From Zygnema cylindricum (lineage: Eukaryota; Streptophyta; Zygnematophyceae; Zygnematales; Zygnemataceae): 64,000 nucleotides of DNA. The translations under genes were made by a program, and so were the position numbers. This document shows positions 34,498 through 42,953 of this stretch, in pieces (within the stretch, counting starts at the first letter, position 1; each line of letters starts with the position of its first letter). The notes beneath the pieces were generated by a model. The model searched no databases and was not told the origin of the DNA. It was given only the letters and a program-made list of their open reading frames with translations. Where the stretch lies: positions 9,128 through 73,127 of the forward strand of contig JBBHKE010000173.1 in the NCBI GenBank assembly GCA_037447655.1. Direction: 5' to 3'.

Positions 34498-36873
34498 TCA
34501 CCAATCCTTCAAAGACGCCATGGCGGGGAAACCTTCCCTCCCCCCCCCTTGAGGGGTAGGAGGTGAACAGTCGGACTGAAGACCATCGTATATCGGAACT
34601 TCCGTAAAACTTAAGAGAGGACTCACAATGTCTACCACTCTCCTCCCTCTCCCCTCTCTCTTTTTCCGCCTTCCTCCCATCTCCTCTCCTCCTCCTCCTC
34701 CTCCTCCCTCCTCTCTACCTCGTCGCATCATCACTCTTCCCCCTTCCCCTCCCCTTCTCTCTCCTCGTCCTCCCCTTTTCTCTCCTCCTCCCCCTCCTCT
34801 TCCATTCCCCATTTTTCTCGGAAAGGATTTAAGCTCAGAGGACAAGTTTTTGTTTACAGAAGAGGAAGAAAAAAGAGGGATAGAAATTTTTAACTCCGGA
34901 ATAATTTCTCCAAAAGTTTTTTCGTTCGTTTCGAACATCGGATCCGTACCGGAAAGTGTACTAATAGTAGGAGGGAGAGGAGAAGGAGGAGGAGGAGGAG
35001 AGGGAGGAGAGGGAGGAGAAGGGAAGTGGGGAGAAGGTGGCGAGGAAGGAAGAGGAGGAGAAGAAGAGGAGGGAGAGGAGTATTTTGGGTGCTTGGGCGG
35101 TCTCCCTCTCCTCTTCTTTTGATGAATTTCTTCGACAGAGGTAAGAGAACTTTTCATACTCAGACTTGTGACAGATGTCACGAGGCTGTGACTCCTGACA
35201 AGCTCCTCTACCTCTCCTCTCTCCTCTCCTCCCTCCTCGTCTCCCTCCCCTCCTCCCCCCACCAATGCCTGTCCCTCTACCTCTCCTGCACTGTACTCTA
35301 TGTCCTCTACCCATTTCTTTTCATCCACACTCTCTCTCTCTCTCCCCCCCATAGAACCACTCTCCCTATTCTCCCCCACTCTTCTCTCTCTGTTACCTTT
35401 CCTCCTCCCTCCTTTCCGCCTCTCCAACTCGGTCACGCCAGGTGTCTTCTCCCCCCCTCCTAGCCGCACTTCTCTCTCCTCCGTCTCTTCTCCCTCCTCC
35501 CCCTCACTCCACACTTCCCTCCCTCTCTTCCTCCCTTTCCTCTCTGACCGTCCGGAGCCTCTTTCCTCCTTCCCTCCCTTCACCACCCACAGAGGCTCCT
35601 CTTCCTCTCCCTCCTCTCTCTCTCCTCCTACGAGCTCCACTACCTTCTTCTCCTCCCCCTCCTCCTCTTCCTTCTTCACTCTCTCCTTTACCACTCCCCC
35701 CCTCCTTTTCCTCACCACCAAAACATCCCCCACTCGTCCCTCTCCCTCTCCCTGACTGACCTCCTCTCCGACCTTCCTCCCTCTTCCTCCTCTCCTCCCC
35801 CCCCCTCCTCCCCCTCGTGACCCTCTCACTCTCCTCCCATCCTTCACTCCTGCCTTCCTCCTCCCTGTTCCTCTCGGCCTCCCTCTCTTCCTTTTCACAC
35901 TCCCTCCTCCTCCCCCCACGATGGCAGAACTCCCATTTTGTCTCCTCTCCCTCCTCTCTCCCTCCTGCTCTCCCTCCCTACTATTAGAAAACGACAAAAC
36001 TTCTGTCTCCATCCCACCATCCCAATCCTCCCAATATTCATCTAAATAAAGCCACGTGGCATCTCCCTCTCTCCCATTTTCTCTCCCTGTCCCCTCTCCT
36101 CTCCCCAAACCCCCCTCCTCTTCTCCCTCCTCTACCCCTTCTACCTCATCACTCACTCCCACTCTCACGCCCACTTCCCCCATCTCTCCTCCTCTTCCCT
36201 CTCCCTCTCTCTCCCCCCCTCTCTCTCCCCATAGATTCCCTACCCCATCCCACCTCTCTCCCTCTCTTGCCACCTCTCCCACTCCCTCTTCCCACCCTTC
36301 TCCCCCGCCCTCCCCCTCTCCCTCCCCTTCTCCCTCTCCCTCCTCCTCCTGACAGGAGAATGGGTCCAAAAGCCATCCCAAAGCTTTGTCGTATATGGCC
36401 TGGACACGTGCCTCTCTCTCGTTCTCCTCTCTCTCCCTCCTCCTCCTCAGATGTGACCCAAAGCCTCTCCCTCTACCCCCTCGCCCCACTTCTCCTCCTC
36501 CCTCTCTCCCTCCTTCCCCCGAGGGACCCAGAGGAGGGGTAGGCGGAGCCTCACATTCATTCGGGAGAGACTCTCCCACAATGTGCCACGTGGCAACATC
36601 TGATTGGAAGTCAGAGTTTGTCTTATCTGCAGGAGAAGGAAGAGATTCAGCCACGTGGCAGGAGGGAAGGAGGATCTGGGAATCTTCTCCTTCTCCCCCC
36701 CAGAGGGAGGGAGGCCATAGGTGGTCTTCGGGGGGGAGGAGAGGAGAGGGAGAGGGAGAGGGAGAGGGAGAGGGAGATCCGAAGGAGGGAGAGAGAGAAA
36801 AGTTCGACAGTCGTCGAATAGGACAGGAGGAGAATGGATTTTTTTCAAGTCTATGAAGGAAGACACGTGACAT
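34498..36873 (-). CDS. Low-complexity AT-hook protein (putative nuclear DNA-binding)
   Basis: A single uninterrupted frame of 791 residues, starting ATG at 36873 and stopping TGA at 34498. Two AT-hook cores are visible: KRKRGRPRGTGRRK at about residues 327-340 and KKRRGRPPKHPKY at about 586-598. Both have the RGRP centre that sits in the minor groove of AT-rich DNA. The rest is Glu/Gly/Arg-rich, with Pro/Ser runs at 33-47 and 600-645. More complex islands (VQAIYDKALGWLLDPFSC at ~157-174, TWLYLDEYWEDWDGG at ~273-287) argue against pure repeat translation. The underlying DNA is strongly purine-biased on the coding strand, so the opposite strand also has long spurious ORFs, and coding status is not certain. 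No known architecture beyond AT-hooks is recognised. Role in chromatin is inference. Confidence 0.55.
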   Translation of the reverse strand: MSRVFLHRLEKNPFSSCPIRRLSNFSLSPSFGSPSPSPSPSPSPLLPPEDHLWPPSLWGGEGEDSQILLPSCHVAESLPSPADKTNSDFQSDVATWHIVGESLPNECEAPPTPPLGPSGEGGREGGGEVGRGGRGRGFGSHLRRRREREENEREARVQAIYDKALGWLLDPFSCQEEEGEGEGEGEGEGGGEGWEEGVGEVAREGERWDGVGNLWGERGGEREGEGRGGEMGEVGVRVGVSDEVEGVEEGEEEGGLGRGEGTGRENGREGDATWLYLDEYWEDWDGGMETEVLSFSNSREGEQEGERRERRQNGSSAIVGGGGGSVKRKRGRPRGTGRRKAGVKDGRRVRGSRGGGGGGRRGGRGRKVGEEVSQGEGEGRVGDVLVVRKRRGGVVKERVKKEEEEGEEKKVVELVGGEREEGEEEEPLWVVKGGKEERGSGRSERKGRKRGREVWSEGEEGEETEEREVRLGGGEKTPGVTELERRKGGRRKGNRERRVGENRESGSMGGRERESVDEKKWVEDIEYSAGEVEGQALVGGGGEGDEEGGEERGEVEELVRSHSLVTSVTSLSMKSSLTSVEEIHQKKRRGRPPKHPKYSSPSSSSPPLPSSPPSPHFPSPPSPPSPPPPPSPLPPTISTLSGTDPMFETNEKTFGEIIPELKISIPLFSSSSVNKNLSSELKSFPRKMGNGRGGGGGEKRGGRGERRGGEGGRVMMRRGREEGGGGGGGEEMGGRRKKREGRGRRVVDIVSPLLSFTEVPIYDGLQSDCSPPTPQGGGREGFPAMASLKDW

Positions 36874-36902
36874 ACGTCTGTCATGGTGACGTGGCAGTAG
36901 AG

Positions 36903-37135
36903 GTAGACGAGGAAGAGAGTAGAGAGAGAGTAGAGAGAGAGTAGAGAGAGAGTAGAGAGAGAGTAGAGAGAGAGTAGAGAGAGAGTAGAGAGAAGAGAGA
37001 GAGAAGAGAGAGAGGAGAGAGAGAGGAGAGAGGAGAGAGAGAGGAGAGAGAAGAGAGAGAAGACAGAGGGAAGGGAGTGGCAGGTAAAGAGGGAGCAGAG
37101 AGAGAAAGGGGAGAGAGAGAGAGAGAGAGAGGGAA
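36903..37135. repeat. GA microsatellite (TAGAGAGAGAG units)
   Basis: About 230 bp of AGAGAG with a regular TAGAGAGAG phase in the first half, immediately upstream of the AT-hook ORF start and so in its 5' UTR or promoter. GA tracts in plant promoters can bind BBR/BPC factors; that role is inference here. Confidence 0.9.
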
Positions 37136-37139
37136 AAGT

Positions 37140-37808
37140 GTCCAAGAAGGGAAAGTTCCGGGCAGTGTCAAAAAACTTTGAAGGAAGAATGTGAACACCT
37201 CAAACGGAAGATTCCCTTGGCATCCTTTTGATATTTTTTTTCAGCTGACCGCTGCCCAAAAATCTGACGTGGCGCGTACTGGCTGCACGTCGGTAAGGAT
37301 CTCTCAAAAAAAATATTCTGTTACGAATCCCAACAGTCCCGCTTCGCTGGCACGGACGTCAGTTAAGATTTTCCGATGACGGAATCGGACGGCCGTAGAT
37401 CGCTGCGCGTAGGTACAAAAATGGCAATAGCCACGTAGGCTAAAACTTCTTCCGAGCCGAGATCCAGAGACAGGCACGTGGCAGTAGGTGCCACGTACCA
37501 CTGCCCCAACAGCATGGAACGGGCGGCGGCAATCTAGGGTTCTGTTGCGGACGAATGCGGAAGCGGCCCGGCTCGGTGCCGGAGTGCCTCCCGGAAGGTT
37601 GGGGTGCCGTGGGAGGGAATCCCGGCGATACAGAGCATCCGGGGAACATGCGCTGCTGGCGACACATAACAGAGACAGGATGCTTCCTCCCGCTGATGTG
37701 GCGCTCACGCGAAACGAGTGGCTTACATGTCTTATACGTCAAAGATTTAGGAGTTAATTAAAATTTAAAAGAATATAATATTTTTAATGAAAATATTTCC
37801 AACATCAA
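37140..37808. other. Spacer with several ACGTGGC motifs
   Basis: No ORF of coding character. G-box-like CACGTGGC and related ACGTGGC words occur at about 37270, 37475 and 37490, the last two as an inverted pair (GGCACGTGGCAG...GTGCCACGTACC). It lies between the divergent starts of the AT-hook ORF and the tRNA/methyltransferase side, so it may be a promoter region. Confidence 0.4.
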
Positions 37809-37880
37809 TCTTCGGTAGTATAGTGGTAAGTATCCCCGCCTGTCACGCGGGAGACCCGGGTTCAATTCCCGGCCGGAGAG
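37809..37880 (+). tRNA. tRNA-Asp (anticodon GTC)
   Basis: 72 nt cloverleaf without CCA or intron. The acceptor stem TCTTCGG pairs with CCGGAGA, with one T-G wobble. The D arm contains AGTATAGTGGTAAGTAT. The anticodon stem CCCGC/GCGGG encloses the loop CTGTCAC with GTC at 37842-37844. The T arm is CCGGGTTCAATTCCCGG and the discriminator base is G. The body is typical of eukaryotic nuclear tRNA-Asp; the acceptor stem sequence differs from the one I recall in angiosperms. A run of five T follows at 37884. Confidence 0.95.
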
Positions 37881-37883
37881 ATA

Positions 37884-37888
37884 TTTTT
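37884..37888 (+). terminator. RNA polymerase III terminator of tRNA-Asp
   Basis: TTTTT starting three bases after the mature tRNA end, the normal Pol III stop signal. Confidence 0.7.
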
Positions 37889-38242
37889 ATTTGTGTTATC
37901 TTTATGTGGGATTTACAATTTTATCCAAACTTTTATATTCGTCAAGACTCAAAGAGTTTTGTCGTTTTCTGAATTTCGGAATCCATCTTTTGCTACAGTT
38001 GAGTGGAGCTGTTAAAGTACCTGTAGCGTAGGTGGCTTCTACTTTGTTTGTTTTCCACAAATTTTGGTATGGGAGAGTAACAATTCAACAACAACTCGCA
38101 ATTTTTTCTTCCATTCATTCTCCTTTATCATTAAACAAATGCAAATGCCATCCCATAGTTATGAGATTTGAGATTTCCCAATCCATCGCCTCTCCTTCCA
38201 ACCAAAGTACCTTCTTAATTTGAGCTCTTTACCGTCTTTCTT

Positions 38243-39199
38243 ATGAGGCTTTTCTTTTCTTTCACAGGCTCCCCTCTGTTGAAACCTAATCCTCTCTTTA
38301 CACCTTCGCCAATTCATCAAAACTGCAAAAAAGTGTATTGCAAAATGCAGTCTGAAAATTTGGATGCAAATGTTCATCCTTTGGCAGCTTTAGGGTTTAA
38401 CCTCGACCAGACTATTTATGAGGCGGCTCGTCCAACTTATCCTCCTTCTGTTGTCAATTTTGTAAAGAGTCATTTGGTGCCACAGCTTAATGACAAACAG
38501 CTCGCCTTGACTTTGTCGGTTCTTGACTTAGCGGCTGGTACTGGAAAATGGACTCGTTTAATTTCATCTTTTGGTATTAAGAATTTAGTAGCCGTAGAAC
38601 CTTCTGAGAATATGAGGAAACAGTTTGTCGAATGTATACCGGAGGTTCCTATTTTTTCTGGCTCAGCCACTTCTATTCCCTTTCCAAATGAGTTTTTTGA
38701 CGCAGTTTTTATCGCTCAAGCTTTTCACTGGTTTGCATCAGTTTCTGCTCTCACTGAAATTTCCAGAGTACTGAAAAAAGGTGGAAAAGTGATTCTTATA
38801 TGGAATATGGAAGACAATAGGGCTTCCTGGGTAAGACGGTTGCGTGAGGCTTATCAGAAACATGAGTCTGGAACTCCACAATATCGATTAGGTTTGTGGC
38901 GAATGCCATTTTCAGATCCCATTTCTTTACCAATTATTGAAAAATTGTTTGAATTGCCCTTCGAAGAAAGGCAATTTGAGCATTTAGTGACAAATTCTGA
39001 GGAAGAGGTGTGGCAGAGAGTGTTAAGCAAAAGTTATGTCGCTGTGTTAGATGAGGAAGAGAAGAAAATGTTGAAGGAAGAAGTAGAACATGTTTTGGAA
39101 GGGAAGGATGTACCATGGTTTAGCGTAGAGGAAGGTGACAAATTGGTTAAGTTTCCGTATACCACTGATGTAGTGTGGTTTACAAAACGAACAGATTAG
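38243..39199 (+). CDS. Class I SAM-dependent methyltransferase (Methyltransf_11 type), intronless
   Basis: A 318-residue protein in one exon. The Rossmann SAM-binding core is clear: motif I VLDLAAGTGKWT at ~93-104, the acidic end of strand 2 in LVAVEPSENM at ~115-124, motif II/III FFDAVFIAQAFHWF at ~151-164, and RVLKKGGKVILIWNMED at ~175-191. The YEAARPTYPPSVVNF entry segment (~59-73) and the AQAFHWF block are typical of a methyltransferase group common in fungi, bacteria and some algae or mosses. The substrate is unknown. The first ~34 residues (hydrophobic, then SPLLKPNPLFTPSP) may be an organelle-targeting extension. A second in-frame ATG at 38345 would give a 284-residue cytosolic form. 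It lacks introns although most neighbours are intron-rich. Base composition is like the surroundings. Confidence 0.85.
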   Translation: MRLFFSFTGSPLLKPNPLFTPSPIHQNCKKVYCKMQSENLDANVHPLAALGFNLDQTIYEAARPTYPPSVVNFVKSHLVPQLNDKQLALTLSVLDLAAGTGKWTRLISSFGIKNLVAVEPSENMRKQFVECIPEVPIFSGSATSIPFPNEFFDAVFIAQAFHWFASVSALTEISRVLKKGGKVILIWNMEDNRASWVRRLREAYQKHESGTPQYRLGLWRMPFSDPISLPIIEKLFELPFEERQFEHLVTNSEEEVWQRVLSKSYVAVLDEEEKKMLKEEVEHVLEGKDVPWFSVEEGDKLVKFPYTTDVVWFTKRTD

Positions 39200-39895
39200 G
39201 GTAGACTCAAGCGCTGGTCCGTAAATTTGATTCAAATTCACTTGACATATTTGTTTTTAGGATTTTATTGTAGGTAATTTTAAACGTTAGTTTCCGTAGT
39301 TTGGATGCGAGTCCACGACCACCCTTAGTTTTCGCAATTTAAAAACAAGTTTTTCTCCTTCGGATGGTTATTGTATACTGCTATGAGGTTATTTTATTCA
39401 ATCAATATATTTGCCAAGGAAAAATGGACAAGGAAGTTTGACGAGGAATGAAATGTGACAATATTTTTAGTTTGTAACAAAGATTTTTGCCGGTATATTT
39501 GCAAATGTCTTTAAAATAAGAATTGGAGAATCTGAGCTATCTTGCCGTGGCTTCTCTTGAGACCACCAAATTTGGTATTTCCCCATCTCCCGTACAATTT
39601 GCTTGCTGGTTTTACTGTTGAGGTTGGGGACATTTTGGTTTGGATATGTATGGCTACAAAGGATGAATGTATTTTATCACCTCGTTAATGTGTGGTATTT
39701 CGGTGTCTTCTTGTGCTTGTTCAGTTGTCATACAAGACGGTAGTGGTTATTTACCAAATGTTTTCAAAATACTCCAAGTTATAATTGATAAGCGTGTATC
39801 AACAAGGTTCGCAAAGTGTAGAAGGAAGTACATAAAGTACTGTGCCTTCCCATACTTGAGCCCACTTATATGAACTTCTTTCATATTCTATGGCA
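39200..39895. other. 3' flank of the methyltransferase, no gene seen
   Basis: AT-rich spacer with no ORF of coding character up to the next MITE. Confidence 0.5.
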
Positions 39896-40080
39896 CACCG
39901 TCCATTGCTGTTAGAGTTGAACCACGCTAATTCGAGTATATGATTTCAGACTCAAAGCTAGTAAAACAGTCTTAATACCACTATTTAGTTAAGTGGGCCA
40001 CAATAGGCCACGTCGCAAAACATATAGTGTAGATAATTCTGATAATATGTTATCGCTGACTCTAATAGCGATGGGCGGTG
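39896..40080. mobile_element. MITE, family M2
   Basis: 185 bp. Left end CACCGTCCATTGCTGTTAGA, right end complement of CTAATAGCGATGGGCGGTG followed by TA (the left flank is CA, probably a mutated TA). The core contains ACTATTTAGTTAAGTGGGCC and AGGCCACGTCGCAAAACATA. Confidence 0.75.
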
Positions 40081-41411
40081 TACTTAATTAGCGCCAGTGC
40101 ACTATATTATGTTTCCATAGTTGAGGTCACAAACAAAATGGTTCAATATTATCCCTCTTTCAGCGTTACAACCCGTCTGTTGTGGCTCCTTTATATGGTT
40201 ATTTGAGTGGAGAAGAGTGAAAGAGGGACCGATTATATATTGTTGTTGCGGTTTTGTGAGACTTTTCCAAACTTTAAAAGACAGGGTGAGAGTAATTTAG
40301 GGTTTGACTATCACACAATCGATTTGAGACTCGTGACGCCAGAAATGTTTTGACAGAAAAAAAACGAAAACCCAAAACACGACAAATTGCCAAAAATTGT
40401 CATAAAAAGAAGTAAAATCCGTTTTCATATTGAGATCCCGACTGTTCTCATAATTCATCCATTAACTCGTACAATGATGGTTTGTAAGATTTGACGACCA
40501 TTGAAATCATATCCACAATGTTTCTTCACTATTTTTCATAGAGGTTTCATTCGTTAAAATTCTGAAAATTTTACGATTATGCATTATTTTTAGGGTTTTT
40601 TGAACTTTTCGTAAATTTCGTATACTTTTCGTGTACGGGTTAACTGTACGGCTATAATGTACGGAATTTCTAAAAAAAAGGTTGAAAGTACACCGTGAAT
40701 CGCTGTTAGTTAAGAAATCGATATAGTTTCCCATTTATGCTTTTAGGGTAGCCGCGAAAGTCTGTGTTCACATATTCGACGCCTGAATATGTGAGAGCAC
40801 GTTCTCGCGATTTTCTCTCGTCTTTTTGACTTGGAATCAAATCTGGGTACGCTTTTCCCTGCGACGCACTCAATTTTCTCTTTCGACGCCATTCTCTGAC
40901 ACTTATTTTGTACGTATGTACGAAATAATGAGCAATTTTAGTACGGACTGACACATTTTTGCATTACACTATCTATAAATATTTGACATTAGAATAATTA
41001 ACGCTGGTTAAACAGTACCAATGTTGATGTTAACTTTTTTTTGAGTTAAATTTGATTAACTGCAGTTTTTTTACGTACATGCGCGTGATGGGCAATGAAA
41101 AAAATAGGGAGTACTCTCCATCGTGCTAATAAAAAATCCGGTACTTTAATACATGGACACATACCCTAAGTTGTAGTAGTACTTTTGATGAAATTTTTCG
41201 TATTTTTATTTTATAATTAAGTCAAAGTCGGTCAACGCATTTTAAAAAATCTGAAATTTTGAATAATGCGCATATGCATTCTTTTTCAAAGTTTTTTACC
41301 GTGCGCACACTACGAATGAAACCTCTATGCTATTTATTGTATACAGATTTTTCTGACAAACTTCTCTCTAAAATTCTTGAAGGTGAAGCAATGTTTGAGA
41401 CCGAATCAATA
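40081..41411. other. Spacer with decayed MITE end, no gene seen
   Basis: Includes a CACCGTGAATCGCTGTTAG MITE terminus near 40692 and many GTAC words at 40610-40960, suggesting worn transposon sequence. No coding region supported. Confidence 0.45.
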
Positions 41412-41604
41412 CACTCTCCATCTCTATTAGAGTTGACCTCTATAGTTCAAGTGAATGTCTTTTTTTGACCCAAAATCATAAATTATCAATAACACTGTTT
41501 AGTTAAGTGGCCCATAATGGGCCACGTGGCAAAATATAATTGTAGTCAATTCGAATAAAGTGTTATTGCTAATAATTCATTCACTCTAATAGTGATGGAC
41601 GGTG
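41412..41604. mobile_element. MITE, family M2
   Basis: 193 bp, left end CACTCTCCATCTCTATTAGA after TA, right end complement of CTAATAGTGATGGACGGTG. The core reads ACTGTTTAGTTAAGTGGCCC and GGGCCACGTGGCAAAATATA, with a perfect CACGTGGC G-box core. Confidence 0.75.
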
Positions 41605-42953
41605 ACTGTCACACCCTTAAGCTCCTCTACCATCTTGCAACAAATAAGACAACTTTTCTTTTCCAATAAACAAAAGTAGTAACAAAGGCAAAAAAAGAAA
41701 AAGAAAAAGAAAAAGCCAAAAGCAAAAGTAAAAGAGTGAGTTCAAATAGGACCAAAGGCAAGAATTTATCACTCTTAAGGAATTTTGGTCCCCAAAAATA
41801 AACAGTGCATATAAAAGATCTGACTAAAATCAGGTATAAGAGGAACATGTCATAAAACCAGTTTTTTTTTTACAAAGTTTTACAATGCTGAAGCTAAAGT
41901 ATATTTATTTCTATACATTTCTAAAACCTTTACCAATTGCAACAAAAAACTCGAGATATTGTCCAAAGATGTCTTTTTCTAGTGAAAAATAAGCAATGAC
42001 GGCTAAAAAGAACAAAACAAGTAACAATTTTTCTTTACAACTTTCTCTTGAAAAACTTAAAAGCTTGTATAAAATACGTAAAAGTACATAAAAGTACATG
42101 AAAAAAAGTAACGCTTTCTGCAGTTTCCTTAACTCTCCTTAACACCTTGAATGAATAGACAATTGAACGAAAGTAAACAAAAGAAAAACAAAAGGCTCTG
42201 CAAAACCCTTACCAGATCATTGAATTTCTTTGTGGAGAAAAAACACACGAATGGGGAGCCCTCGGTTTTAAACCACATATATAAAACTGCAATTTGAATA
42301 AGCGAGCCAAGACTGTATATCAATGTGAGCATCCTTACGTACTTCCAAATTTTAATTATAAATTGGAAAGTTGAAATTTGAAATTTGAAAATAGAATGAA
42401 AATTGGAACTTCAAGATATTGAGATATTGAATTGAAATATTGGAAATTGGAAAGGAAGTTGGGAACACGATACCCACGAGCCATTCCTGATCGAGGTTTA
42501 GATTTTCCTTCTCTCTACAGTAAAGAAAAAGAAAAAGGAAAAGAAAAAGAAAAAGCCAAAAGCAAAAGGAAAAAATAAAAAGAAACACAAAAAAAAAAAA
42601 ACAAAAAGAAGAAGGAAAAGAATGCGTGAGGCCCCACCAGAAATTTGTCCTGTTTTTAACTTTTCAGATTTTGACCAAAGAAAAGAAAACCGGTAAACGG
42701 GCACCGAATGAAACAAAGAAAACTGGTCTTCAATAAAAATACTCAAAACCAAAATAAACCAAAAAATAATTGACATTGTTCAACAATAAATAACAATAAT
42801 ACTCCACTGTCAGATTAGCAAATAGTGATGCAACAATAAAAAGAGAGGGCAAAACGGAAAACAATCCGACCTTCAAAAACTTTAGGAGTACAAAAGAGGG
42901 GAAGTTGTTAATAGCTGTCTCTGTCTCTCCCTCCAGTCCCTTGGAAACGGCTT
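41605..42953. other. 3' flank of the SCNM1-like gene, A-rich repeats
   Basis: Contains two near-identical A-rich blocks (AAGAAAAAGCCAAAAGCAAA at about 41697-41730 and 42545-42570) and a degenerate TTGGAAA/TTGAAAT repeat at 42355-42450. No gene recognised. Confidence 0.45.

Noticed and set aside
34628-36856. Plus-strand open frames opposite the AT-hook ORF (Ser/Pro/Leu-rich, up to 164 codons)
   Set aside because: They mirror the purine bias of the minus-strand frame; none contains a recognisable domain, while the minus frame has two AT-hooks and runs 791 codons.
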